NCBI GenBank assembly: GCA_022508825.1
Contig: JAFLUI010000010.1
Span: forward strand, 1-35,569
DNA: 35,569 nucleotides
Source: Oscillospiraceae bacterium
Lineage (GTDB): Bacteria; Bacillota; Clostridia; Oscillospirales; Ruminococcaceae
Direction: 5' to 3'
Position numbers and translations under genes: made by a program. The notes under the pieces were generated by a model that made no database searches, was not told the DNA's origin, and saw only the letters and a list, made by a program, of their open reading frames with translations. Shown piece after piece: positions 1-7,365 of the stretch. The stretch's first letter is position 1. Every line of letters begins with the position of its first letter.

Positions 1-67
1 AAAGCTCACCCCCGTTTCCGAGGGAAGATTTGACCGCCTACCGTTTTATTGATGTGTCCTTATCTTT

Positions 68-96
68 ATTTTACCGCATTTTCCGACATTTGTCAA
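68..96 (-). promoter_or_regulatory. SigA-type promoter reading off the left edge
   Basis: On the minus strand TTGACA (91-96) is followed by a 17-nt spacer and TAAAAT (68-73). It would transcribe leftwards into a gene outside the window, so bases 1-67 are probably its 5' leader. I could not assign the leader to any riboswitch class. No comparable promoter was found for folC, which reads the other way. Confidence 0.6.
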
Positions 97-133
97 CAAA
101 AATTTCCCATTCTGATGGAAAGGAAGAATCCCA

Positions 134-1390
134 TTGAATATCTATGAGGCTATGAATTATATAAACAGCTTTTCAAAGCTTGGAAAGCCGGTAAATAACC
201 TTCTGCGGTTCGCCCGTATAATGAGGGCTCTGGGCGACCCTCAGAGGGAGCTGGAGTTTATCCACGTTGCAGGGACAAACGGCAAGGGCTCCGTGACCCG
301 CATGGTCGCAGGCGCCCTCACCGCGGCAGGATACCGCACAGGCGAGTTTACCTCCCCATACATAAAGGTCTACAACGACCGCATCCGCATCGACGGAGTG
401 AATATCCCCGACAACGACCTTGCGGACATAGTCACATGGCTGAAGCCTATTATAGACGACCTCTGCACCGACTGCTCACAGTTTGAGATCACCACCGCCA
501 TCGCATTTATATATTTTGCCCACCGCAAGTGCGACATCGTCGTTCTGGAGGCAGGTCTGGGCGGTCTGCTGGACTGCACAAACATCATCGAACACCCCAG
601 AGCGTCGGTCATAACTTCCATTTCCCTTGACCACACCGCAATTTTAGGGGACACCATCGAAAAGATCGCAAGACAGAAGGCAGGCATCATCAAGCAGGAA
701 TGTCCCGTGGTGCTGTCACCGTCCCAGAAACGGGAGGTACACGCGCTTATGTACAGGACTGCCATACAGTTCAATTGCCGCTTTGTTACTCCCAACACCG
801 ACAAGCTGAAAATAGAAAAATGCGACTATACAGGAAATAAATTTATGTACAAGGGCTTTCCCTATAAGACCTCCATGCTTGGCAGACATCAGATAGACAA
901 TGCCCTTACAGCCATAGAGACCCTGTATACCGTCAAAAGGAACGGCTTTAACAAGGTCTCCTATGTAAATATCTATAAGGGTGTGAGTGAAGCGGCAGTG
1001 CCCAGCCGCTGTCAGATCATCCGTGAGGACAAGCCCTTTGTTATGATAGACGGCGCCCACAATCCCGGAGGCATGAGAGCCCTTGCGGATTTTATAAGGA
1101 CAGTCCCCAAGGCTCCGAAAATAATGATATGCGGCATGATGGAGGACAAGGACTGGCAGACTGCTATCGGCTACATCAGCAGATACATAGACGCGGCGGT
1201 GTGTCTGGACGGCTTTGCGCCCCGGACGGTCTTTGCGCCCAAGCTTGCGGAAATGTTCATTCAGGGAGAGGTGTCCAACCTGCGGGACGCTATCCCGAGG
1301 GCGGCTGTTCTGGCAGGCAAGGACGGGATGGTGGTAATAGCAGGGTCCCTGTATCTTGCGTCCGCACTGCAGAAGCATGGGTACGAATAA
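134..1390 (+). CDS. folC: Bifunctional folylpolyglutamate synthase / dihydrofolate synthase
   Basis: This is a Mur-ligase-family ATP-dependent cytosolic enzyme that adds glutamate to dihydropteroate or tetrahydrofolate. At 418 aa it has the usual family length. Visible signatures are the P-loop GTNGKGS at residues 47-53, a family block GLGGLLDCTN near residue 140, SISLDHT followed by KAGIIK, and DGAHNPGG in the C-terminal domain. The start is a TTG with an AAAGGAAG ribosome binding site (118-125) just upstream; no ATG in this frame would keep the conserved N-terminus. There is no clear terminator between it and the next gene, which has its own strong promoter 24 bp downstream. I see nothing odd in the enzyme itself. 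Confidence 0.95.
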   Translation: MNIYEAMNYINSFSKLGKPVNNLLRFARIMRALGDPQRELEFIHVAGTNGKGSVTRMVAGALTAAGYRTGEFTSPYIKVYNDRIRIDGVNIPDNDLADIVTWLKPIIDDLCTDCSQFEITTAIAFIYFAHRKCDIVVLEAGLGGLLDCTNIIEHPRASVITSISLDHTAILGDTIEKIARQKAGIIKQECPVVLSPSQKREVHALMYRTAIQFNCRFVTPNTDKLKIEKCDYTGNKFMYKGFPYKTSMLGRHQIDNALTAIETLYTVKRNGFNKVSYVNIYKGVSEAAVPSRCQIIREDKPFVMIDGAHNPGGMRALADFIRTVPKAPKIMICGMMEDKDWQTAIGYISRYIDAAVCLDGFAPRTVFAPKLAEMFIQGEVSNLRDAIPRAAVLAGKDGMVVIAGSLYLASALQKHGYE

Positions 1391-1413
1391 TTGGTGTCGG
1401 GCGGCATGATTTA

Positions 1414-1442
1414 TTGACAAAAATGCGTTTGTCTGGTATAAT
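1414..1442 (+). promoter_or_regulatory. Consensus SigA promoter of the C39-like gene
   Basis: TTGACA at 1414-1419, a 17-nt spacer, and TATAAT at 1437-1442. All twelve core bases match consensus. The start codon at 1481 has a strong GGAGGAG ribosome binding site (1470-1476), so this gene is probably well expressed in vegetative cells. Confidence 0.9.
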
Positions 1443-1480
1443 ATTAAAGTGTCTGAAATATTTTTAAACGGAGGAGCATT

Positions 1481-2302
1481 ATGGATAGTACAAAAAAAAC
1501 GGCGATAGCTGTTATATCAACATTTGCAGTTATAATTGCGGTCATGATCATACTTATTCCCTTTGAGAAGAAAAATCAGATCTATGAGAAGTGGGGAAGC
1601 ATAGCTGTACGTGCCGAAACGGACGAGAGGGCAGAGTATATAATAGAAAATGAAGAGCTTTATCCCGAAGAGCTTATCCATATGCTCAGGGTAGATCCTG
1701 ATCTTAATCTGGATTATGTGTATAATTATGTTTTTCATAAGGACGATTACAAGACCATGTCCTATACCGCCGAGGAGCTTGACGGGCGCATCCCCGCTCT
1801 TTATATGGACGACCCCAGATGGGCTTACCAGACCTTTAACGGTTCGTTCGTAATAAGGACCGGCGGATGCGGCTATGTTGCACTTACTATGGCATATATC
1901 GCTCTTACAGGGAAAACAGACTGGGATCCTTATAAGTTTATGCTGCTTGCTGACAGTATGGATGCGATGTCCATATTTGGCGGAGGCTTTAGTAATGATA
2001 AGATAGCAGAGGCAGCGGAGATCATTGGTCTGAAAGCCGCCGAATATTCTTTCTTTAATGAAAACAGACAGAAGGAAACACACGCTGATATAACAATTAT
2101 GAAGGACATTATTGACAGCGGACACGTTCTTCTTGCATCTATGGACGGTGAGACCTTCGGAGCGCATTTAATTATTATCAGAGGATACGAGGGTGACAGC
2201 TTTTATATCAACGACCCGGATGACAGGGAAAATACCGCAAGGCTTTGGAGCTATGATGAGCTTGATCCCGAAATGCGTTATATGTGGGATCTGTCCGCCT
2301 GA
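1481..2302 (+). CDS. Membrane-anchored C39-like papain-fold protein
   Basis: A 273-aa protein with a single N-terminal hydrophobic segment (residues about 7-27) and no lipobox, so it is probably tethered outside the cell by an uncleaved anchor. Residues about 100-273 look like a Peptidase_C39_2-type papain fold: DPRWAYQTF at 111-119, the Cys candidate in GGCGYVALTM (Cys130), a His candidate in AHLIIIRGY (His229) and an Asp in INDPDD (Asp245). In this family a Gln usually precedes the DPRW motif and forms the oxyanion hole; here the aligned residue is Met109. That makes peptidase activity uncertain, and a binding or pseudo-enzyme role is possible. It has its own promoter, is not followed by an ABC bacteriocin exporter, and is best regarded as a lone surface protein. 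Its substrate is unknown. Confidence 0.75.
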   Translation: MDSTKKTAIAVISTFAVIIAVMIILIPFEKKNQIYEKWGSIAVRAETDERAEYIIENEELYPEELIHMLRVDPDLNLDYVYNYVFHKDDYKTMSYTAEELDGRIPALYMDDPRWAYQTFNGSFVIRTGGCGYVALTMAYIALTGKTDWDPYKFMLLADSMDAMSIFGGGFSNDKIAEAAEIIGLKAAEYSFFNENRQKETHADITIMKDIIDSGHVLLASMDGETFGAHLIIIRGYEGDSFYINDPDDRENTARLWSYDELDPEMRYMWDLSA

Positions 2303-2327
2303 TTTTGTAATTTTTGCACAAAATCAG
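2299..2327 (+). terminator. Hairpin over the stop codon of the C39-like gene
   Basis: A perfect 10-bp inverted repeat, CTGATTTTGT (2299-2308) and ACAAAATCAG (2318-2327), with a 9-nt loop. The TGA stop (2300-2302) lies in the left arm. No T-tract follows, so it may stabilise the 3' end or be a weak terminator. Confidence 0.4.
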
Positions 2328-2352
2328 ACCTGGAAAATCTATGGAGATACTA

Positions 2353-2381
2353 TTGACATTTGCATGAGGGGTTAGTATAAT
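2353..2381 (+). promoter_or_regulatory. Consensus SigA promoter of the prepilin gene
   Basis: TTGACA (2353-2358), 17-nt spacer, TATAAT (2376-2381): again a full match to consensus. The ribosome binding site GGGGGAG (2418-2424) lies about 9 nt before the ATG at 2434. Confidence 0.9.
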
Positions 2382-2433
2382 AATTATAGGGTAAAATATG
2401 CAATAATTATATTTTGTGGGGGAGTGTGATAAT

Positions 2434-2928
2434 ATGAAGACAAAAGGTTTTACACTTATTGAACTGATCGTAGTTATTGCTATTATTGGCGCTCTTGCCG
2501 CAATTCTCATACCTTCTATGCTTGGATATGTAAGAAACGCCAGAATGAGAAGATTGAATTCAAATGCCAGAAGTATATACAGTGCTGCGCAGCTTGCAAT
2601 TACCGACACTAATAATGCAGCTTCGCAGGGGGTAGTGCCTGACTGCATTTATACGGGGGTCGATAATGGCATCGGTCATCCCGACGGCGGAGGCGCTGAC
2701 TGTGACCTTACCGATTATCTGGGCGATAATTTCAAAGGATATTTTGCTTTTGTGACCAATACGGAGGGAACAGGCTGTCTCTACACATGGTGGAGCGAAG
2801 AGCCTATTGCTCCAGGTGATGTAGAACAGCTGGACGAAGCACAGGTAAAGGCGCGGCTCCATTCGGGAGGAACACCGGTAGGATGTCATCCTCTTAAGAA
2901 GTATCCTGACGGTCAGGTATTTCCGTAA
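2434..2928 (+). CDS. Orphan type IV prepilin-like protein
   Basis: A 164-aa protein opening with the class III signal KGFTLIELIVVIAIIG. Prepilin peptidase would cut after Gly5, leaving Phe as residue +1 and the diagnostic Glu at +5 (Glu10). The hydrophobic helix (6-30) would hold it in the membrane and pack it into a pilus or pseudopilus. The globular part has four Cys (CIYTG, ADCDL, TGCLY, VGCHP), enough for two disulfides. A GTG at 2416 would add six residues but overlaps the ribosome binding site, so ATG 2434 is chosen. No pilB, pilC, pilD or second pilin lies in the window, so the assembly machinery must be elsewhere. It could belong to a type IV pilus or to a competence-type pseudopilus; the sequence cannot decide. 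Confidence 0.85.
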   Translation: MKTKGFTLIELIVVIAIIGALAAILIPSMLGYVRNARMRRLNSNARSIYSAAQLAITDTNNAASQGVVPDCIYTGVDNGIGHPDGGGADCDLTDYLGDNFKGYFAFVTNTEGTGCLYTWWSEEPIAPGDVEQLDEAQVKARLHSGGTPVGCHPLKKYPDGQVFP

Positions 2929-2945
2929 ATAACAGAAAAAACAAT

Positions 2946-2985
2946 GACTGCCGTCCCGGATTTGAAAAGGGGCGGCAGTTTTTTG
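2946..2985. terminator. Bidirectional intrinsic terminator
   Basis: Arms ACTGCCG (2947-2953) and CGGCAGT (2973-2979), with extra pairing inward, are followed by a run of six T (2979-2984) on the plus strand. On the minus strand the hairpin is followed by a T-rich tract across 2930-2942. It serves the convergent prepilin gene and gerA operon. Confidence 0.85.
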
Positions 2986-3006
2986 ATGCGGAAAGGGCAG
3001 TCATTT

Positions 3007-3633
3007 TTATGCAGGAGGAGGGACGTCAGTCTCTTCACCTATGAATGTGATGCCGTCAAAGACGACAGTGTCCTCCTCAGCATTTATACAGGGAAGCGGA
3101 ACGCTGCAGCCTTCTGCAGCGGATACCACAGCTGCAATGGAGGTGTATATGGTTTTTCCCCGTTCGGCGTTTATGTCCATCAGACGGAGAAGCTGTTCCG
3201 CAGAAAATGCCCCCTCCTCAAAAAGCACGCCTGCAACGGCAGCAGGATCCTCCGAATAAGCCACGGGACAGGCAGGAGAAACGCTGCTGTCAACAAAAAT
3301 TGAAAGATCGGGAGCTTTTATGCCGTCCCCTATAATTATCAGCTTGATATGACCGAGGAAAAGACGCTTCCCCACAGAAAGCTCTGCTTCTGCAAGAGCA
3401 TCCTTGATGGCTGCTCCCTTTCCCGGGACTGTTATGCTGTTTGCCTTGCTCAGGTCCGGGTCTGCAGTTCCGCTTTCCGATTTGTAGATCTGGAGGGTCA
3501 CATAATAAATGCCGTCCCTACGGTCAAGCCCCATAAGCTGGACGAATGCGCGGTCGTTGACCTCCATTCCACCGAAGCAGCCTGTCAGAAGCATTGAGGT
3601 CATGAGACACAACACTGTTAAAATTCTACGCAT
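3007..3633 (-). CDS. gerAC: Short GerAC-family spore germination lipoprotein
   Basis: Third gene of a gerA-type operon. GerAC proteins are lipoproteins of the spore inner membrane that act with GerAA and GerAB as a germinant receptor. The ATG at 3633 starts a signal peptide with lipobox LLTGC (residues about 15-19); an upstream TTG at 3660 is open but lies before the GGGGAGG ribosome binding site (3646-3652). The N-terminal domain is recognisable (EVNDRAFVQLMGLDRR, then VGKRLFLGHIKLIIIG), but the protein is only 208 aa, whereas family members are usually about 350-400 aa. The C-terminal domain is absent and a terminator lies about 20 bp past the stop, so no remnant remains downstream. It overlaps the gerAB end by 8 bp. 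The symbol names the family, not a specific receptor paralogue. Confidence 0.8.
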   Translation of the reverse strand: MRRILTVLCLMTSMLLTGCFGGMEVNDRAFVQLMGLDRRDGIYYVTLQIYKSESGTADPDLSKANSITVPGKGAAIKDALAEAELSVGKRLFLGHIKLIIIGDGIKAPDLSIFVDSSVSPACPVAYSEDPAAVAGVLFEEGAFSAEQLLRLMDINAERGKTIYTSIAAVVSAAEGCSVPLPCINAEEDTVVFDGITFIGEETDVPPPA

Positions 3634-4681
3634 TTTTCTTTTTGCCTCCCCTCGCTGCAAGAACTATAAGCGGGATGATTCCAGCCAGCAGGATGACAGA
3701 CCATCCCGAGCATACTATGTCATACACATCCGTAAAGGAAAGTCCCGTAAGAGCAAAGCAGGTGGTCATGGCAAAGACGATGGCTGCCGCAATAGTGGTG
3801 CGGAACCTGCATTTCGGAAAGACCTCCCCGATGAGTCCTGCGGAAATGTGGAGAAACAGGGCGATGTTTATTATAGCTGTAATGGTCCATACGATAAGGT
3901 AGAGAGCGTCTCCCCGCTGAATGAATCGGGCATCCCCGAATGCTCCCACCGCTAAAAAGGGGTACTGTGTAAGGAAAGCGAAGTTTCCCAGCACCGCAGT
4001 GATAAGCAGGGTCACGGAGGAGATAAGCGCAAGCTTTGAAGCAAGGAGACCGTATACTCCGCAGCGCAGACGGTCACGGACATTGCCCGCAAGAAATGCA
4101 AGAGCGCATATCTCCCCGTTGCGGGAAAGATCATTCAGGACAGCGGAGAAAAGACCGTTCGTGCTTGTAAACCTGAGATCGAGATTTGCAGTGTCGAATT
4201 TTTCTGCCGAGGAGATGCACATGATTATCAGCGCAGCGATAAAGAACCAGAAAAGCAGCACAGCGCTCCTGCCAAGGGCTTCAATGCCGAGACATCCGCA
4301 GTACACCCCCACGATCAGAAGCACGCCTATCCAGAGAATGCTTCCCGAATTTGCTGCTCCTTCCGCAGCCGGGAAAAAACGGGTGCCGAGAAATTCGCGG
4401 AAATCTATAAGGCTTCCGGCAGTATAAAAGAAAAAGAATATCAGATACAGCACCGCAAGAATAATACCTGCGGGCTTGTTTTTTTCTAAGGTCAGTCCCG
4501 TGACGCTCTCTTTCAGCAGCACAATGGGTATCAGAATCATACCCTGTATCACCGCTCCTATGGCAGAGGCAGCAATACGGACAGTCAGGGTATCCCTGCT
4601 GTCTGCAAAGGGGACAAAGGTCATAAGGGTAAAGACCCTGCACATGAAAAGCAGCAGCAGGAGCTGTCCCCAGCCTATCAT
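3626..4681 (-). CDS. gerAB: GerAB-family spore germination permease
   Basis: An integral membrane protein of about 351 aa with roughly ten hydrophobic segments, belonging to the spore_permease branch of the APC superfamily. It would form the transmembrane germinant-sensing subunit of the receptor in the spore inner membrane. The N-terminus MIGWGQLLLLLFMCRV fits the family's usual first helix. I choose ATG 4681, four bases past the gerAA stop with GGTGGAAG upstream. A GTG at 4708 would add nine residues and overlap gerAA, but it sits directly on an AGGGAGG motif with no spacing. The C-terminus ends in a basic tail (RGGKKKNA) and overlaps gerAC. It is slightly short for the family but looks intact. 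Confidence 0.88.
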   Translation of the reverse strand: MIGWGQLLLLLFMCRVFTLMTFVPFADSRDTLTVRIAASAIGAVIQGMILIPIVLLKESVTGLTLEKNKPAGIILAVLYLIFFFFYTAGSLIDFREFLGTRFFPAAEGAANSGSILWIGVLLIVGVYCGCLGIEALGRSAVLLFWFFIAALIIMCISSAEKFDTANLDLRFTSTNGLFSAVLNDLSRNGEICALAFLAGNVRDRLRCGVYGLLASKLALISSVTLLITAVLGNFAFLTQYPFLAVGAFGDARFIQRGDALYLIVWTITAIINIALFLHISAGLIGEVFPKCRFRTTIAAAIVFAMTTCFALTGLSFTDVYDIVCSGWSVILLAGIIPLIVLAARGGKKKNA

Positions 4682-4685
4682 TTTT

Positions 4686-6197
4686 TTATCTTCCACCGGG
4701 CTCGTCACCTCCCTGATTCATATTGGCTCCGTGAAGCTTTTCTACGGTCGCCTGTCCCTTTGCCATTTTCTTGAAGCCGATGCGTATGAGGACATCCCTC
4801 ATAGCTTTGGGAGTAAAGGGCGAAATGGGGGACATTACAGGCACTCCCTGATTTTCCAGTGAGCAGATGTTCACAAGCATTACCGCCGCAAGAAGAGATA
4901 TGCCGTACAGTCCGCATATGCCTCCCATAATAACGGCGATAAATCTCAGGACGGTGACAGGCTGGTCGAGAGCAGGTATCACAAATGATGCAGTAACGGA
5001 GATGGCACAGGCAAGGAGCAGTGGGTTTGAGATTATCCCCGCAGAGACTGCCGCGTCTCCGATTATGAGACCGCCCACTATTGACACCGCTCCGCCTACG
5101 CTTTTGGGGAGTCTGACTCCCGCCTCACGTATTATTTCATAGAAAAGCAGCACTATTACCGCCTCCACCGCAAGAGGCAGGGGAGCGGTCTGCTCGGCTG
5201 CGGCAAGAGTCACCAGCAAAGCATGATTGAAAAGCTCCGGATGGAAGGTCACCATTGCAACATACACCGCAGGCAGGAACACCGCCAGAAAGAATGCAAG
5301 GTACCGTATCCACCGTATCATGAAAGCATAGAAGGGTCTGAAATTGTAGTCGTCAAGGGTCTGGAAATTTTCGATGAACAGGGAGGGTATCACCAATGCA
5401 AATGGGGTGCCCTCAATGAGAAGACCCACTCTGCCCTCCAGTATTTTTGCGCAGAATACGTCGGGACGCTCGGTGACGGACACTCCCGAAAAGAGAGTGG
5501 GCTTCACATCGTCAAGGAATGGCGCTGCATATCCGCTGCCAAGGATAGTTTCAAGAGGCAGCTCCTCCAGACGTTTCCGCAGACGCTTCACCAGTTTCAT
5601 GGGGACCCTGTCCGCCATGTAGGCAAGTATCACGTCCACATGACTTGTTTTCGTGACAGAGAAAAGCTCAAATCTGAGCAGGGGGGATTTTATCCTGCGT
5701 CTGACAAGGGACATACTTGTCCGTACCGTTTCCACAAAGCCCTCGTGGGAGCCCCGGATATTTCCCTCAGAGGAGGGTTCGTTGATGCTGCGGGTCTCGT
5801 AGCCCTGAACTCCGAATGCAAAGGCGGTGTCCATGCCGTCTATGAGAAGTATTGCAAAGCCGCTCATAAGACGCAGGATAAGGTCTCCGTATTCGGTAGG
5901 CATACCTCTGTCGGTGGTAAGGAGCATATTGTCCTTTATGTGGTCAAATAATTTCTGAGGGGAGGGGATCTTTTTATCAGACAGCTCTGTCAATGGCACA
6001 AGCAGCAGATTTGTGATGGTCTGGGTGGAGATCATCCCCTCAAAGCAGAAAAGACAGCAGGAGATGTCTCCTATCCTGAATGGGTTGGACAGCAGGTCGG
6101 AGGTTTTCCCAAGTATCCTTTCAATACTTTCAGTATTTTCTTTTAATGATTTTACAAGTGGTATTTTATCAAATTCATACATATTGGGGGTAGTCAT
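4686..6197 (-). CDS. gerAA: GerAA-family spore germination protein
   Basis: First gene of the gerA-type operon, 503 aa, the usual length for GerAA. The soluble N-terminal region (to about residue 290) contains family features such as KTSHVDVILAYMADRV and VSVTERPDVF. It is followed by hydrophobic segments from about residue 295, including FLAVFLPAVYVAMVTFHPE. A short polar C-terminal tail follows. The ATG at 6197 has an AAGGAGAA ribosome binding site upstream. The operon order AA-AB-AC is the standard one. Forespore SigG control is expected from the family, but I could not find a convincing SigG site in the 116-bp divergent region before it. The germinant cannot be told from sequence. Confidence 0.92.
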   Translation of the reverse strand: MTTPNMYEFDKIPLVKSLKENTESIERILGKTSDLLSNPFRIGDISCCLFCFEGMISTQTITNLLLVPLTELSDKKIPSPQKLFDHIKDNMLLTTDRGMPTEYGDLILRLMSGFAILLIDGMDTAFAFGVQGYETRSINEPSSEGNIRGSHEGFVETVRTSMSLVRRRIKSPLLRFELFSVTKTSHVDVILAYMADRVPMKLVKRLRKRLEELPLETILGSGYAAPFLDDVKPTLFSGVSVTERPDVFCAKILEGRVGLLIEGTPFALVIPSLFIENFQTLDDYNFRPFYAFMIRWIRYLAFFLAVFLPAVYVAMVTFHPELFNHALLVTLAAAEQTAPLPLAVEAVIVLLFYEIIREAGVRLPKSVGGAVSIVGGLIIGDAAVSAGIISNPLLLACAISVTASFVIPALDQPVTVLRFIAVIMGGICGLYGISLLAAVMLVNICSLENQGVPVMSPISPFTPKAMRDVLIRIGFKKMAKGQATVEKLHGANMNQGGDEPGGR

Positions 6198-6313
6198 AAT
6201 AAAATTCTCCTTTGCAGGGTATTATTTCCGTTCTATGTAAAAAAATACATGGGATTTTTCATAGACTTCGGCAAACACTACATTAAGTAAATTTTGTCGG
6301 TGAGGAGAATTTT

Positions 6314-6985
6314 ATGGCTGTTGTATTTGTTCGTGCAGTGATACTTTATATACTGCTTATTTTTACTGTAAGACTGATGGGAAAGCGTCAGATAGGGGAG
6401 CTTCAGCCATCGGAGCTGGCTATCACCATACTGATCTCCAACATCGCCACACTGCCTGTGGAGGATACGGGAATGCCGCTTCTTACAGGAATAATCCCCA
6501 TACTGACACTGGCAAGTCTGGATGTTATAATGTCATGGCTTGGAATGAAAAGCCGTCTTATAAGAAAGATCATGTGCGGAAAGCCTGTCATAATAGTCAG
6601 TGACGGAAAGCCTGACCGGAAAAAAATGAAAGCCATCCGCTTTACAGTGGACGACCTTATTGCAAGCCTGAGAGGGCAGGGCATATTTGATATAAGCGAA
6701 GTACAGTTTGCGGTGGTGGAGACAACGGGAACACTGTCGGTGTATCAGAAATTTGCAGACAGGAACGTCACCAACAGCGACATGGAGCTTAAAGGCAAGG
6801 ACACCGACCCGCCGGAGGTAGTCATTGCAGACGGAGAGTGCATCCCTGAAGCCATGGAGCGCATCGGCATAACAAATGAGTGGATAGAAAATACTCTTAA
6901 AAGAGAAAAGACGGACATAAAGAGCGTGTTCCTTATGACCGTCACTGCGGATAAAAATTATTCTATTATGGGAAACGAGGGATAA
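6314..6985 (+). CDS. DUF421 (YetF-like) membrane protein
   Basis: A 223-aa protein with two to three N-terminal membrane helices (starting VVFVRAVILYILLIF), the family signature TVRLMGKRQIGELQPSELA near residues 19-37, and a soluble C-terminal domain (VDDLIASLRGQGIFDISEVQFAVVE begins the conserved part). The function of the family is not established; members are common in spore-forming Firmicutes. The ATG at 6314 follows TGAGGAGAA. It is transcribed divergently from gerAA and is followed after only 2 bp by a DUF4363 gene, an association seen in other Firmicutes. The pair probably works together at the membrane. Confidence 0.85.
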   Translation: MAVVFVRAVILYILLIFTVRLMGKRQIGELQPSELAITILISNIATLPVEDTGMPLLTGIIPILTLASLDVIMSWLGMKSRLIRKIMCGKPVIIVSDGKPDRKKMKAIRFTVDDLIASLRGQGIFDISEVQFAVVETTGTLSVYQKFADRNVTNSDMELKGKDTDPPEVVIADGECIPEAMERIGITNEWIENTLKREKTDIKSVFLMTVTADKNYSIMGNEG

Positions 6986-6987
6986 AT

Positions 6988-7365
6988 ATGAGCCGGGTAA
7001 TAACTGCGTTTGTAATAATCGGCGTGATAATGAGCTATTCCGCCTTTGCCGCATGGGTAATAAATGGGGAGAACAGGGAGCTTGTCTCCATTACCGAGGA
7101 GATAGCGGTGTACAATGAAAACGGCGACACTGCAAAAGCAAGCGCCGCCGCTGAAAGGCTTACCGAAAAATGGAGCAGGTTTGAGAAAAACATGAGCGTA
7201 TTTGTCCGTGACGACAAGCTTTACACGCTGAGTACATCCGTGTCAAAGGTGTCCCCCTATATAAGCGCCGCAAATGACGAGCTTGACGCAGAGCTTGAAA
7301 ATATCTGCCGCCAGCTCAGGCTCATATACCGCTCCGAGCTTCCTGTGTGGTATAATATTCTTTAA
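6988..7365 (+). CDS. DUF4363 family protein, partner of DUF421
   Basis: A 125-aa protein with an N-terminal hydrophobic segment (residues about 4-24) acting as signal or anchor, followed by a charged, mostly helical domain (WSRFEKNMSVFVRDDKL is characteristic). It begins 2 bp after the DUF421 stop, so the two are very likely translationally coupled. Its last codons overlap the end of the convergent EAL gene by 4 bp. No enzymatic motif is visible. The family assignment rests on length, architecture and its position behind a DUF421 gene; function is unknown. Confidence 0.7.
   Translation: MSRVITAFVIIGVIMSYSAFAAWVINGENRELVSITEEIAVYNENGDTAKASAAAERLTEKWSRFEKNMSVFVRDDKLYTLSTSVSKVSPYISAANDELDAELENICRQLRLIYRSELPVWYNIL

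Noticed and set aside
1-67. Possible riboswitch in the leader of the gene off the left edge
   Set aside because: I compared it by eye with several classes (TPP, SAM, FMN, tetrahydrofolate, M-box) and saw no core motif; too little of the leader is present.
716-1420. Long open frame antisense to folC (about 234 codons)
   Set aside because: It lies fully opposite a well-conserved enzyme, has no ribosome site and no recognisable protein features; it follows from codon bias of folC.
6198-6313. SigG-type promoters for gerAA or the DUF421 gene
   Set aside because: Candidate CAT-type -10 boxes are present, but no -35 match at correct spacing was convincing.
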